A DNA stretch of 64,000 nucleotides from Paracoccaceae bacterium. GTDB lineage: Bacteria; Pseudomonadota; Alphaproteobacteria; Rhodobacterales; Rhodobacteraceae. The position numbers and the translations under genes were made by a program. The first letter of the stretch is position 1; every line of letters begins with the position of its first letter. The notes under the pieces were generated by a model. The model made no database searches and had not been told where the DNA came from. It saw only the letters and a list, made by a program, of their open reading frames with translations. The stretch covers positions 2,340,037 to 2,404,036 of the forward strand of contig OY282431.1 in the NCBI GenBank assembly GCA_958296035.1. The letters run 5' to 3'. Shown in pieces: positions 35,911-45,451 of this stretch.

Positions 35911-37164
35911 ATGAACGCCTCTGCTTCGAGGGTGGCAATAATCGGCGCCGGCATCGTCGGCGTGGCAACCGCAATATGGCTGCGCAGACACGGCTTTCAA
36001 ACCATTCTGATCGACCGTTCGGCACCTGGGGAAGGCGCGTCCTTCGGGAATGCGGGCATCCTGGCTGCCAGTTCGGTTACCCCTGTCACTGCCCCGGGCA
36101 TGATCCCGAAGGTTGCTCGCTATTGCCTGGACCCCGAGTTTCCACTGTACGTGATTTGGCGTAAACTTCCAGGATTGGCACCTTGGCTGGTGCGTTACTT
36201 GCGCCATGCCAATGACCAGGACACACGGAGAATATCCCGGGGGCTGGCGTCAATTGTGTTTGACGCCGTGAGACAGCATCGTGACCTCGCACACCAGACC
36301 AGGGCCGAGAAGTGGCTCGTCGATGCGGACTATGTCTACGCCTATGAGTCGCGAGAGATGTTCGAGAACGAGGGCTATACCTGGGGTCTGCGAGACGAAG
36401 TCGGGTTTCGCCCGTGGTTTGTCAGTGGCAACGAAATTGGCGATTATCTACCCGGCCTTGGTTCGCACATCAGGTTCCTGGCAGTCTTGCCGGAGCACGG
36501 TTTCGTGCTAAACCCGGGAAACTATGTCAAGGATCTGGCGAGGTCGCTTGAGGACCTGGGCGGTACGATCATCCAGGCATCGGTCAAGAATATTGACATG
36601 CAGGGCGGTAAGGTCGCAGCCGTTGACACCGACCAGGGTCGCTTTGAATGCAGCCGCGCGGTCGTGGCGGCAGGAGTCTGGTCGCGCGCCTTGCTGGCCA
36701 AGCTTGGAGTCAACGTCCCGATGCAGACCGAACGCGGATACCACATCCTGTTCCGTGAACCGTCGGTCCAATTGCCGGTGCCAGTCATGGTTGCCAGCGG
36801 CAAGTTCGTGATGACGCCTATGGCCATCGGCTTGCGCTGCGCCGGGGTGCTGGAATTCGGCGGACTGTCTTCGCCACCAAGCCAGAAACCTCTGGACCTC
36901 ATTCGTCGTCAAACGATGAGGACTTTGCCTGGCCTGCGCTTTGATCGTACCGAGGAGTGGTTGGGGCACCGGCCGGCGCCATGCGACAGTCTGCCCTTCA
37001 TTGGTGAAGTCCGTTCCTCCGGGGTGTTTGCTGCATTCGGGCATCACCATGTCGGACTGACATCGGGCCCCAAGACGGGACGCATCATCGCCGATGTTAT
37101 TGCCGGCAACTCCCTTCCGTTTTCCATTGTGCGATATGACCCCATGCGATATACGCTGTCGTGA
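35911..37164 (+). CDS. DadA-like FAD-dependent D-amino-acid dehydrogenase/oxidoreductase
   Basis: A 417-residue DAO-family flavoprotein. The dinucleotide-binding loop VAIIGAGIVGVATAIWLRRHG begins at residue 8; GASFGNAGILA, VVAAGVWSRALLAKLG, TERGYHILF and FGHHHVGLTSGPKTGRIIADVI follow as in DadA. These enzymes deaminate D-amino acids to keto acids with electrons passed to the respiratory chain. It starts 52 bp after the TPP enzyme and is followed 34 bp later by the TRAP binding protein, so the three are likely co-transcribed. The substrate may be what the TRAP system brings in. Confidence 0.88.
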   Translation: MNASASRVAIIGAGIVGVATAIWLRRHGFQTILIDRSAPGEGASFGNAGILAASSVTPVTAPGMIPKVARYCLDPEFPLYVIWRKLPGLAPWLVRYLRHANDQDTRRISRGLASIVFDAVRQHRDLAHQTRAEKWLVDADYVYAYESREMFENEGYTWGLRDEVGFRPWFVSGNEIGDYLPGLGSHIRFLAVLPEHGFVLNPGNYVKDLARSLEDLGGTIIQASVKNIDMQGGKVAAVDTDQGRFECSRAVVAAGVWSRALLAKLGVNVPMQTERGYHILFREPSVQLPVPVMVASGKFVMTPMAIGLRCAGVLEFGGLSSPPSQKPLDLIRRQTMRTLPGLRFDRTEEWLGHRPAPCDSLPFIGEVRSSGVFAAFGHHHVGLTSGPKTGRIIADVIAGNSLPFSIVRYDPMRYTLS

Positions 37165-37198
37165 TACGTACCGAATTCCACATTCCAAGGACATTTCC

Positions 37199-38182
37199 AT
37201 GAAGAAACGACTCAACTTCTTGCTTTTGGTGCCGATCATCCTGATCAGCCTGGCCCTGCCTGCAATGGCCGAAAAATGGGACATGCCCATGGGTTACTCG
37301 GCAACGAATTTTCACAGTGTTACGGGTGCAGAATTTGCCCAGTGCGTAACCATCGGCACTGGTGGTGAGCTTGAAATCGTCACGCACCCGGGTGGATCGC
37401 TATTCAAGGGAAGCGAGATCAAACGCGCTGTCCAGACCGGACAGGTAGATATAGGCGAGCGCTTGCTATCCGCTCACCAGAACGAGGACCCCCTGTTCGG
37501 TATCGACTCTGTTCCGTTTATCGCGACATCGTTTGAAGCCTCAACCGACCTCTGGGAAGCGGCAAAGCCGGCCATGAACGATATGATGAAAAGACAGAAC
37601 CTCCATCTTCTCTATTCGGTTCCCTGGCCGCCACAGGGCTTATATTTCAAGAAAGAAGTGAATACCGTGGCCGATATGCAAGGCGTGAAATTCCGGTCAT
37701 ATAATTCGGCAACGGCTCGAATCGCCGAGTTGGCCGGAATGGACCCGGTGCAAATTGAAGCCGCTGAAATCTCACAGGCCTTCGCCACCGGCGTAGCGGA
37801 ATCCATGATTTCGTCCGGTTCCACAGGTTACGACCGCAAAGTCTGGGAAAGCCTGACCCACTTCTACGAAGTCGACGCCTGGCTGCCCCGAAACTATGTG
37901 TTCATCAATTCACAGTCCTGGGACAGGCTGGATGAAAGCACCAGGAACATTCTTGACGGTTGTGCTTCCCTGGCGGCCTATGCCGGCTACTGGCGTGCCG
38001 TCCACTACACACAGTTCACGCTCGGCGAACTTGCCAGAAACGGCATGCTTGTCCAGCGCGCCGGCGATGAGTTGACCAGTGAACTCAAGGGTTTTGGCGA
38101 AATTATGACTCAGGAATGGCTGGAAGCAGCGGGAGAAACCGGCCGGAATGTTATTGATGCCTATTTGGCATCACAACAGTAG
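37199..38182 (+). CDS. TRAP transporter periplasmic binding protein (DctP family)
   Basis: A 327-residue protein with signal peptide (MKKR, long hydrophobic core, cleavage after PAMA). The mature part has the DctP pattern: VTHPGGSLFKGSEIKRAVQTGQVDIGE, YFKKEVNTVADMQGVKFRSYN (with the ligand-carboxylate arginine of KFRSYN), and YVFINSQSWDRLDESTRNIL. It captures an organic acid or amino-acid-like ligand for the DctQM pair. ATG 37199 follows closely on the oxidase gene. A terminator-like hairpin after the stop lets it be made in excess. Confidence 0.92.
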   Translation: MKKRLNFLLLVPIILISLALPAMAEKWDMPMGYSATNFHSVTGAEFAQCVTIGTGGELEIVTHPGGSLFKGSEIKRAVQTGQVDIGERLLSAHQNEDPLFGIDSVPFIATSFEASTDLWEAAKPAMNDMMKRQNLHLLYSVPWPPQGLYFKKEVNTVADMQGVKFRSYNSATARIAELAGMDPVQIEAAEISQAFATGVAESMISSGSTGYDRKVWESLTHFYEVDAWLPRNYVFINSQSWDRLDESTRNILDGCASLAAYAGYWRAVHYTQFTLGELARNGMLVQRAGDELTSELKGFGEIMTQEWLEAAGETGRNVIDAYLASQQ

Positions 38183-38201
38183 ACACGGTTTGGAAGACTG
38201 G

Positions 38202-38229
38202 AGCCCGGCTGTCCAGAGCCGGGCTTTTC
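38202..38229 (+). terminator. Attenuating terminator between the TRAP binding protein and permease genes
   Basis: A 9-bp perfect stem, agcccggct at 38202-38210 with agccgggct at 38217-38225, then TTTTCATTT. This is a standard intrinsic terminator, placed so that only part of the transcripts continue into dctQ and dctM. Confidence 0.75.
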
Positions 38230-38242
38230 ATTTGCCAAGTCA

Positions 38243-38788
38243 ATGAATACGAAAGCGCAACCTAAAGGTATTGCCCTGCTCAGGAGATGCCTTGATGCAA
38301 TCTATCTCTCATCTGGATTCGTTGCGGCCTTTTTTCTCATATTGATCTTGCTGCTGATCGTGTTGCAGATGGTGGCTCGCTGGGTGGGCATGATTGTCCC
38401 CGGAGCCACCGAATACGCCGGTTACTGCATGGCGGCAGCATCGTTTTTTGCTTTCGCCTACGCCCTGAACAATGGTAGCCACATTCGCGTCAATCTCCTG
38501 CTTGGCATAATGGGACGCTACCGTCGGCTAGGTGAAATCTGGTGCTTTGCAATTGCGGCAGCCCTGGCAATTTACTGGGCCCGCTATGCCATCAAGACCG
38601 TGTTGTGGTCGAGAATTCTGAATGATGTGTCACAGGGTCAAGATGCAACGCCGCTGTGGATACCGCAGATGTCTATGGCAATTGGATCCGTCATCTTCGC
38701 AGTTGCGCTCGTAGACAATTTGGTTTCGGTAGTCTTCGCGGGCACACATTCGGCCCATGCCGAAGAAGTTGAAGACAGGAGTGAATGA
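38243..38788 (+). CDS. TRAP transporter small permease (DctQ family)
   Basis: A 181-residue protein with four hydrophobic helices, including ILILLLIVLQMVARWVG in the first and AASFFAFAYALNNGSHIRVNLLL in the middle, which is the DctQ hallmark segment. It forms a complex with the large permease that begins 3 bp after its stop. Confidence 0.9.
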   Translation: MNTKAQPKGIALLRRCLDAIYLSSGFVAAFFLILILLLIVLQMVARWVGMIVPGATEYAGYCMAAASFFAFAYALNNGSHIRVNLLLGIMGRYRRLGEIWCFAIAAALAIYWARYAIKTVLWSRILNDVSQGQDATPLWIPQMSMAIGSVIFAVALVDNLVSVVFAGTHSAHAEEVEDRSE

Positions 38789-38791
38789 GCC

Positions 38792-40096
38792 ATGGAACAG
38801 ATTTACCTGACAATGGTCTTCCTCTTCATCCTCTTCCTCTTGCTCGGAACTGGCGTGTGGGTCGGACTTGCCCTTTTTGGTGTGGCCTTTGTCGGTCTGG
38901 AATTGTTTACGACCAGACCGGCTGGCGATGCGATGATCACCATCATCTGGTCTGCTTCGAGCAGCTGGACATTGACGGCACTGCCGCTGTTCATCTGGAT
39001 GGGCGAAATCCTCTATAGAACTCGATTATCGGAGGATATGTTCCGTGGACTTGCGCCGTGGATGGCGCGCCTTCCGGGAGGGCTTGTCCACACCAACATT
39101 GTCGGATGCACGGTGTTCGCCGCCGTATCCGGCTCATCTGCCGCCACTTTGACAACTGTTGGGAAGATGGCAATCCCGGAACTCAGAGCCCGCAAGTATC
39201 CAGAGTACATGATCATTGGAACTTTGACCGGAGCAGCAACTCTCGGCCTCATGATACCGCCGTCATTGACACTAATTGTCTATGGTGTGACGATCAATGA
39301 ATCGATATCCAAGCTGTTCCTGGCCGGAATCATCCCTGGAATTGTTCTGGGTGGAATGTTCATGGCCTACGTAGCGGCCTGGTCGATCATCAAGCCGAAG
39401 GAAGTTCCAAATATCGGAACAGACTGGTCGTTCCGAGAAAAGCTCTACGAATCTCGGTTCCTTATTCCCGTTCTGTTGCTGATCCTTGTGGTAATCGGGT
39501 CAATGTACACCGGTTTTGCAACCGCCACCGAAGCCGCCGCAATTGGTGTAGTCGGCTCGCTGGTGTTGGCCGCCAGTCAGGGTTCACTGACCTTCGAGAC
39601 CTTCAAGACCAGCCTGCTGGGGGCTACGCGCACTTCGGCGATGATTGCTCTCATTCTCGGCGGCGCGGCGGCTTTGTCATTGGCAATGGGCTTTACAGGC
39701 TTGCCAAGGGCATTGGCGGCATGGATCGACGAATTCGGATTGTCCCGGTTCGAGTTGCTGATCGCATTGATGTTCTTTTATATTGTACTGGGGTGCTTTC
39801 TGGACGGGATCTCATCCGTCGTACTCACCATGGCAATTGTTGAGACCATGGTTCGGGAAGCCGGCATAGATGTCATCTGGTTCGGCATATTCATTGTGGT
39901 TGTTGTCGAAATGGCGCAGATCACGCCTCCAATCGGGTTCAATCTCTTCGTTATGCAAGGGATTACAGGTCACAACATGGGCTATATCGCTCGCACCGCG
40001 CTGCCCATGTTTGGTATCATGGTCCTCATGGTATTCGTTCTGATCCTATTTCCCGAACTGGCGACCTTCCTGCCTGAAGGAATGCGCGAACGGTAA
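38792..40096 (+). CDS. TRAP transporter large permease (DctM family)
   Basis: A 434-residue sodium-coupled permease with about 12 membrane segments. Conserved DctM features include GEILYRTRLSEDMFRGLAPW, FAAVSGSSAATLTTVGKMAIPEL, GAATLGLMIPPSLTLIVYGV and EMAQITPPIGFNLFVMQGIT. AGGAGTGAA precedes ATG 38792. It is the last gene of the plus-strand run, with a terminator about 30 bp downstream. Confidence 0.95.
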   Translation: MEQIYLTMVFLFILFLLLGTGVWVGLALFGVAFVGLELFTTRPAGDAMITIIWSASSSWTLTALPLFIWMGEILYRTRLSEDMFRGLAPWMARLPGGLVHTNIVGCTVFAAVSGSSAATLTTVGKMAIPELRARKYPEYMIIGTLTGAATLGLMIPPSLTLIVYGVTINESISKLFLAGIIPGIVLGGMFMAYVAAWSIIKPKEVPNIGTDWSFREKLYESRFLIPVLLLILVVIGSMYTGFATATEAAAIGVVGSLVLAASQGSLTFETFKTSLLGATRTSAMIALILGGAAALSLAMGFTGLPRALAAWIDEFGLSRFELLIALMFFYIVLGCFLDGISSVVLTMAIVETMVREAGIDVIWFGIFIVVVVEMAQITPPIGFNLFVMQGITGHNMGYIARTALPMFGIMVLMVFVLILFPELATFLPEGMRER

Positions 40097-40125
40097 CACA
40101 ACCTGTTCCGACAAACACAGGATGT

Positions 40126-40159
40126 GCGGGCAGTATCGGCAGCGGTACTGCCCGTTTCC
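40126..40159 (+). terminator. Intrinsic terminator after the TRAP operon
   Basis: Inverted halves cgggcagta (40127-40135) and tactgcccg (40146-40154) with a 10-nt loop, followed by TTTCCTCTT. It ends the plus-strand run that begins near 33.1 kb. Confidence 0.75.
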
Positions 40160-40730
40160 TCTTGGGCAGCGCGTTTCAAGTGAATCCGGCAGACACGCCG
40201 GAAGATCATGCCGGGTGCGCTCTGGAGATCGAAAGGGCATCAGTACTCACTGTACTGCCCCGTTCTTGCCGGCCACCAGGTTCAATCACCAGATTCCCTG
40301 TTCCGACGGGCGCTTTCGAGCTGCGTCCCGGATCAACACCAAGGGGTGAATCCAGAACGGACAGGCTCCGCTGCGACGTTGCCTTTCCTGAGTGGGGCGA
40401 CCTGCTGGATTCTGAGTCATGGCACCTTGCAGGGGTTGTTGACCTTGCATGACATTCCGGTCAGGAATCTGGTCCCCGACCTGTATTCTGTGCTGCAACC
40501 GGCTACCTTGTCCTGGCTGGCTTCCCGGATTCCAGGACACCCGCCGGAATGCACGACCGGGGCAGGCGGGAACCGCACTCTTCAGTGCGGATTCATTCCC
40601 ACGGTCGCAAATGGTCCGAGCTCCGTTGCCGGCCTGATATCAACCTGATGCAAGGATGTTGTACAGGTACCACAAAGGTGACAATATCCTGTAGGCTGTC
40701 AGGGCAGGAACAACACAGCACACCAACCGA
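40160..40730. other. Gene-free stretch between convergent units
   Basis: Several overlapping plus-strand frames of 60-146 codons exist, with no recognisable motif and no good start. Probably debris between the TRAP operon and the convergent SLC13 gene. Confidence 0.4.
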
Positions 40731-42611
40731 TCAGAATACAACGTTCATCATGACCATCGAAATGACCAGGAATAAAATGGTCATGACGCCGCCCGACCTC
40801 ATGAAGTCACTGACCCGGTATCCGCCTGGCCCCATAATGAGTGCATTGACCTGGTGAGTGGGAATCAAGAACGAATTCGAGGTCGAAATAGCAACTGTCA
40901 GGGCAAATATTGCTGGGTCCCCGCCAGAGGACACGGCCAGTGAAACGGCCAGTGGAACAAGCAGGACCGTCGCTCCAACATTTGACATTACCAATGTAAA
41001 GAATGTCGCCAAGACGGCAATTCCGGCTTGCAGGCTCCAAATCGGCCACCCTTCCAGAACGCCCAGTATCAGTTGCGCAATCCAGGCTGCGGTTCCAGTA
41101 TTCTGCACGGCCTGCCCTAGTGGCAGAAGGCCGGCCAACAGGAAGACCGTGTTCCAACCAACCGAGGTATAGGCCTCGTCAATCGTCAAGACACGTGTGC
41201 AGATCATCCCGATTGCCCCAACCAGAAGGCACAGGGAAAGTCTGACGTCTGTAAACAGAACGAGGAAGAGTGAAACGGAAAAGAAGAGCAAAGCCCATCC
41301 GACCTTGGTCGGGCGGACCTGTTCCTGCGGGAATTCCGTCGTAACAACGACAAAATCCTTGTCCTTGGTTAGCGCCGACAGAGCCGTCCACTGCGTCTGT
41401 ACAATCAGGGCATCGCCTGCCTGGAACGGAATTACACCCAGCCGCGAGGCCTTGTGGTCTGGCGTTTCTACATAGCTGAGGCTGCCCTCGGCTCGGTGTA
41501 TTGCGAGCAGGTTCAACCCATAGGTCTTGCGCAGACTGATTTCGCGTGCCGTCTTGCCAATTAACTGCGAGTTGGGCGGCAGGATTATCTCCGCGATGCC
41601 AGCTTTTTCCACCGAGCAATCGCGGCCGAATATCGTCATTTCCTTGTCAATGGTGAAGTTGAACACATTGGCGAAGTCCTTCACCACGCTGGTAGTGCCC
41701 AGTATCGCCAGGCGACAAGGCGTTTCCACCTTGACATCGACAGGTGGTGACAACCACTTCTGGCCGTCATGGTAGGCGCCGATTACATATAAGTGAAACG
41801 CTTCCATGATATCCGCGTACTTTTCACCGTACAGCGGATGGTTGTCCGGAACGACAATCTCGAAAATGTCGGCATCGATTCCATAGAGATCCTTGACGTA
41901 TTCCTTCATCGACAAAGCACCACTCTTTCTGGTGCGCTTGGATGCCGGTAGCACAAACTTTCCGAGCAACATGAAATAGACGATACCCGTCAGCACCAAG
42001 ACAATGCCGACCGGAGTCACGGAAAACAGGCCGAATGGCTCCATCTGATTTGCACTCGACAACTCAAGATTGGCAGATGCGATCAGGTCATTGAGGAGAA
42101 TAAGCGGAGATGATCCAACCAGGGTCATTGTACCGCCCAGGATGGCACAGAAACCCATCGGCATTAGCAAGCGGCTGATCGGCAATTCGGTCTTGACAGA
42201 TATCCTGTTGACGACCGGCAGAAACAGCGCCGCAGCACCGACGTTCTGCATGAAGCTCGAAATTACCCCAACCGTTCCAGATACGATGGGAACTATGCGG
42301 CGCTCCGAAGAGCCGCCCCATTTGAGAATGACCTTGGCCAGACTGTTCAGGAGACCTGTGCGATCCAGACCGGCACCAATTATCATGACGGCAATGATCG
42401 AAATTACTGCGTTGGAGGCAAAGCCGTCAAATAGTTTCGTTACATCGGCAATTCCGCCAAGCCCCGGAACGTAACTCAGGGCACCGAGCGTGACCATGAT
42501 GATGATGGCCGCTACATCGACCCGCACGATCTCGCTGACGAACAAGACAATCGTAATCGCCAGGAGTCCAAGAACCACGATCATTTCGTTGGTTAGTGTG
42601 ACCGGGTCCAT
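40731..42611 (-). CDS. SLC13-family anion permease with paired RCK (TrkA-C) domains
   Basis: A 626-residue membrane protein: an N-terminal transport half (VLGLLAITIVLFVSEIVRVDV, FASNAVISIIAVMIIGAGLDRTG, FMQNVGAAALFLPVVNRIS, ILGGTMTLVGSSPLIL), a central cytoplasmic stretch of about 200 residues holding two TrkA-C/RCK-like units (NHPLYGEKYADIMEAF and NSQLIGKTAREISLRKTYGLN), then a second transport half (TSVGWNTVFLLAGLLPLGQA, NVGATVLLVPLAV). The plan is that of SAC1/SLT-like sulfate or dicarboxylate/anion sodium symporters. ATG 42611 has AGGAG. Single gene; substrate not determinable. Confidence 0.9.
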   Translation of the reverse strand: MDPVTLTNEMIVVLGLLAITIVLFVSEIVRVDVAAIIIMVTLGALSYVPGLGGIADVTKLFDGFASNAVISIIAVMIIGAGLDRTGLLNSLAKVILKWGGSSERRIVPIVSGTVGVISSFMQNVGAAALFLPVVNRISVKTELPISRLLMPMGFCAILGGTMTLVGSSPLILLNDLIASANLELSSANQMEPFGLFSVTPVGIVLVLTGIVYFMLLGKFVLPASKRTRKSGALSMKEYVKDLYGIDADIFEIVVPDNHPLYGEKYADIMEAFHLYVIGAYHDGQKWLSPPVDVKVETPCRLAILGTTSVVKDFANVFNFTIDKEMTIFGRDCSVEKAGIAEIILPPNSQLIGKTAREISLRKTYGLNLLAIHRAEGSLSYVETPDHKASRLGVIPFQAGDALIVQTQWTALSALTKDKDFVVVTTEFPQEQVRPTKVGWALLFFSVSLFLVLFTDVRLSLCLLVGAIGMICTRVLTIDEAYTSVGWNTVFLLAGLLPLGQAVQNTGTAAWIAQLILGVLEGWPIWSLQAGIAVLATFFTLVMSNVGATVLLVPLAVSLAVSSGGDPAIFALTVAISTSNSFLIPTHQVNALIMGPGGYRVSDFMRSGGVMTILFLVISMVMMNVVF

Positions 42612-43689
42612 GCACCTACTCCTGACCTGACCGCCACTGCAGCGGGCACTTTTGGGCTGCCTTCTGAATTAGCGGTCAGCGGCAGGTTGTTCAAGGAAAG
42701 CCTCGCTCGGTCAGCAGCCCAGGTGCGCCGCATTCCCTTGGGTCCGGGCACCGGATCTTGCCCTACAATCGTTGCCCCTTCAGCAATTCCCGCTAACGAC
42801 CAGTCTGTACATTGACTTGCTGACCTTGGCACAGGTCCGGGCGGCAAGTCATACCACGCCAGCGGCGACCTGCAACTGGGCGCCGCAGGGGTCTGCTATG
42901 TCATGGCCAGGGTTCGGGCGTCAGGGGTGAAGGGAAGGTGATCTGTACTTTCGCTGCCAGTGCCGGCGGGTCATGGCCCTGCGCCATGGCCCGGTCGCAG
43001 GTCTCCCGGTCGGCAATACGGAGGTCAGGGAAATTGTTCCGTATTCTCTCCCACAGCACCGGTGCATGGACTTGAACAGGGCGCAGCACCAGGCCAGGGT
43101 CCGGTCGATCAGACAGGCCGGCATGGCCAGGGTTGCAAACAGGTCACAGGGGTGCTGTCGGCGGTGATAGCAATGTCGGTGACCCAGGTTGCCACGCCTG
43201 TTGTCAGTCTGCCGGCCCGCAAGAACGTTGACCCTGCACTGGCCATGGCTGGCATTGAGACAGTTACGGTGTCATCTTATGGTTACGTGGGACTCCACTT
43301 CCTGACCAAATGTGTGACTTGCTGGAAATTGCCAAATGCGCCCAGGTCTTATCCCCGGACATGCATAACTCTTGGCGGCAATTGCTGGTACCCCATCAGG
43401 ATGAAGACCCATTGGCGTTGCCTAACCGGTACAAGCCTGTTGCAATATCAGTTTTGGGTTGAAATCCACCGCATGGATGGTGTAGTGTGAGCATTGAGAA
43501 CAGACCAACCCGAGGGTAGCTGCGTTGTCTCAATTCTTTTTCCAGTTTTCATATCTTTACTGAGTCGCACATAGGGCAGGCTCAGCTGGCATAAGCGGTA
43601 ACCATCCCACCAGGCTGTGGCCTTAAGCCCGGCCAATGGGAGGTTGAAATCCTTTTCCACAATTGACCAATGATCTTGGAGATAGGACG
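42612..43689. other. Gene-poor debris zone upstream of pckA
   Basis: No intact gene. On the minus strand near 42901-43089 a short frame (WERIRNNFPDLRIADRETC..., ending TFPSPLTPEPWP) reads more like real protein than its surroundings and may be the tail of a lost gene. A plus-strand frame at 42960-43490 has mixed composition and no motif. The last 150 bp should contain the pckA promoter, not identified. Confidence 0.4.
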
Positions 43690-45318
43690 ATGGACGTAGT
43701 CGCCATCCGCGGGGACGAAGAAATTTCCAGGCAAGCGGTTGCCACAGGGCACCGAGACCTGGCACCACCAATTCTTGTCGAGCACATAATTCGTCGGAGG
43801 GAGGGCCGAATCGGATCGGGCGGGTCCGTTTTGGTTACCACAGGAAAGTATACCGGTAGGGCTCCCAACGACAAATATGTGGTGTCCAGCACCAAGGTGG
43901 CACCACGCGTCTGGTGGAAGAACAATCAGTCGATGTCGGAGGAAGTGTTTGAGCGGCTTGAGCGCCGCTTTACGGAGCACCTGGCTACGCGCCGGCCCTA
44001 TGTTCAGGACCTGCTTGCCGGGCCTGAAGGCCCCTCACAACTGAGGGCCAGATACATAAACACTCTGGCATGGCACTCTCTCTTTATCCGCCAATTGCTG
44101 CGTGTTCCTTCGGAATGCGACCAACAGCGATTTGTCCCTGAATTGACTGTTGTGAATTGTCCAGAACTGGAGCTCGACCCGCATGAATTCGAACTCCGAT
44201 CGCCAGCGGTCATTGCCATACACCTGGAACGGCGGTTGATTCTTCTGGCGGGCACCGCCTATGGCGGTGAAAACAAGAAGGCGCTCTTTACGTTTCTCAA
44301 CTACAGCCTTGTTCAGAAGGCTATTCTACCCATGCACTGTGCGGCAAATCACGCCGTTGACAATCGCCATGATACGGCGCTGTTTTTCGGACTTTCCGGC
44401 ACAGGCAAGACAACCCTATCTGCCGACCCCGGGCGAATCCTTGTCGGCGATGACGAGCACGGCTGGTCGGACCACGGTGTCTTCAATATCGAAGGCGGTT
44501 GTTATGCCAAGACCTACAAGCTGGACCCTGCCGCCGAACCTGACATCTTCGCGACAACCGGGATGTTTGCTACGGTAATCGAAAACATGACCTTCGATGC
44601 GAGCTCGCGCCGGGTCAATTTTCAGGACGCCAGCCTGACTGAAAACACCCGTTGCGCATACTCGATGGATCGTATCCCCTACGCCTCGGACTCCGGTGCT
44701 GCAGGTCACGCGAAAAACATCTTCATGCTGACGTGTGATGTCTTTGGTGTACTGCCACCCATTGCCCGATTGACACCCGCCCAGGCCATGTATCACTTCC
44801 TTTCAGGCTTTACTTCGAGAGTGGCCGGAACCGAAAGTGGCAAGGACGGGTTTTCGCCTGTGTTCTCAAGCTGCTTTGGCCAGCCTTTCTTGCCTTGTTT
44901 ACCCGAAGAATATGGTCGCCTTCTCAGGCAGCGTATTACCGAACACGGAACAGCTTGCTGGCTGGTCAATACTGGCTGGACCGGTGGGTCATACGGCCTT
45001 GGCAAACGCATACCAATCGCCATCACCCGACAACTGCTGACAACAGCACTGGAGGGTCTCCTTGACGACGTTCCCTGTCGTGTAGATCGGCAATTCGGAT
45101 TAGCCGTTCCGATGCAGGTACCTGGAGTGCCGGACCCTATCCTGAATCCGAGATTGACCTGGGAAGATCCACTTCAGTTTGACGACCGGTCGGCCCGTCT
45201 GGCGACACTCTTCGAAGCGAATTTTGCCCAGTACCGGAACCGCGTCGGCACGGACATACTCAATGCCGGAATCAGGCCGTATCCAGAATATACAGAAGCG
45301 CGGGTTGCAGTTGCCTGA
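43690..45318 (+). CDS. pckA: Phosphoenolpyruvate carboxykinase (ATP) (PckA)
   Basis: A 542-residue gluconeogenic enzyme making PEP from oxaloacetate with ATP. Visible are VTTGKYTGRAPNDKY, the kinase-1a P-loop GLSGTGKTTLSADP, the metal-binding LVGDDEHGW, NIEGGCYAKTYKL and GYTSRVAGTE-type FTSRVAGTE. ATG 43690 is chosen because GGAGATAGGA lies just upstream; TTG 43663 would add nine residues. It stands alone between two debris zones. With methylsuccinyl-CoA dehydrogenase nearby it fits growth on acetate or other C2 or acid substrates. Confidence 0.96.
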   Translation: MDVVAIRGDEEISRQAVATGHRDLAPPILVEHIIRRREGRIGSGGSVLVTTGKYTGRAPNDKYVVSSTKVAPRVWWKNNQSMSEEVFERLERRFTEHLATRRPYVQDLLAGPEGPSQLRARYINTLAWHSLFIRQLLRVPSECDQQRFVPELTVVNCPELELDPHEFELRSPAVIAIHLERRLILLAGTAYGGENKKALFTFLNYSLVQKAILPMHCAANHAVDNRHDTALFFGLSGTGKTTLSADPGRILVGDDEHGWSDHGVFNIEGGCYAKTYKLDPAAEPDIFATTGMFATVIENMTFDASSRRVNFQDASLTENTRCAYSMDRIPYASDSGAAGHAKNIFMLTCDVFGVLPPIARLTPAQAMYHFLSGFTSRVAGTESGKDGFSPVFSSCFGQPFLPCLPEEYGRLLRQRITEHGTACWLVNTGWTGGSYGLGKRIPIAITRQLLTTALEGLLDDVPCRVDRQFGLAVPMQVPGVPDPILNPRLTWEDPLQFDDRSARLATLFEANFAQYRNRVGTDILNAGIRPYPEYTEARVAVA

Positions 45319-45451
45319 GCAGGACCACCACGTGGCGTTGCAACCTTCACCGACGGCCGGCAGCGCCCACCGGTTTTATCTTGCAGTTTCAATCGGGATT
45401 TCCGGGACCAGTATTCGTTAGGGGATTATATGCAATCAGACCCCACGCATG

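Noticed and set aside
40208-40648. 146-codon plus-strand frame between the TRAP operon and the SLC13 gene
   Set aside because: No recognisable features or start, and it competes with several equally open frames.
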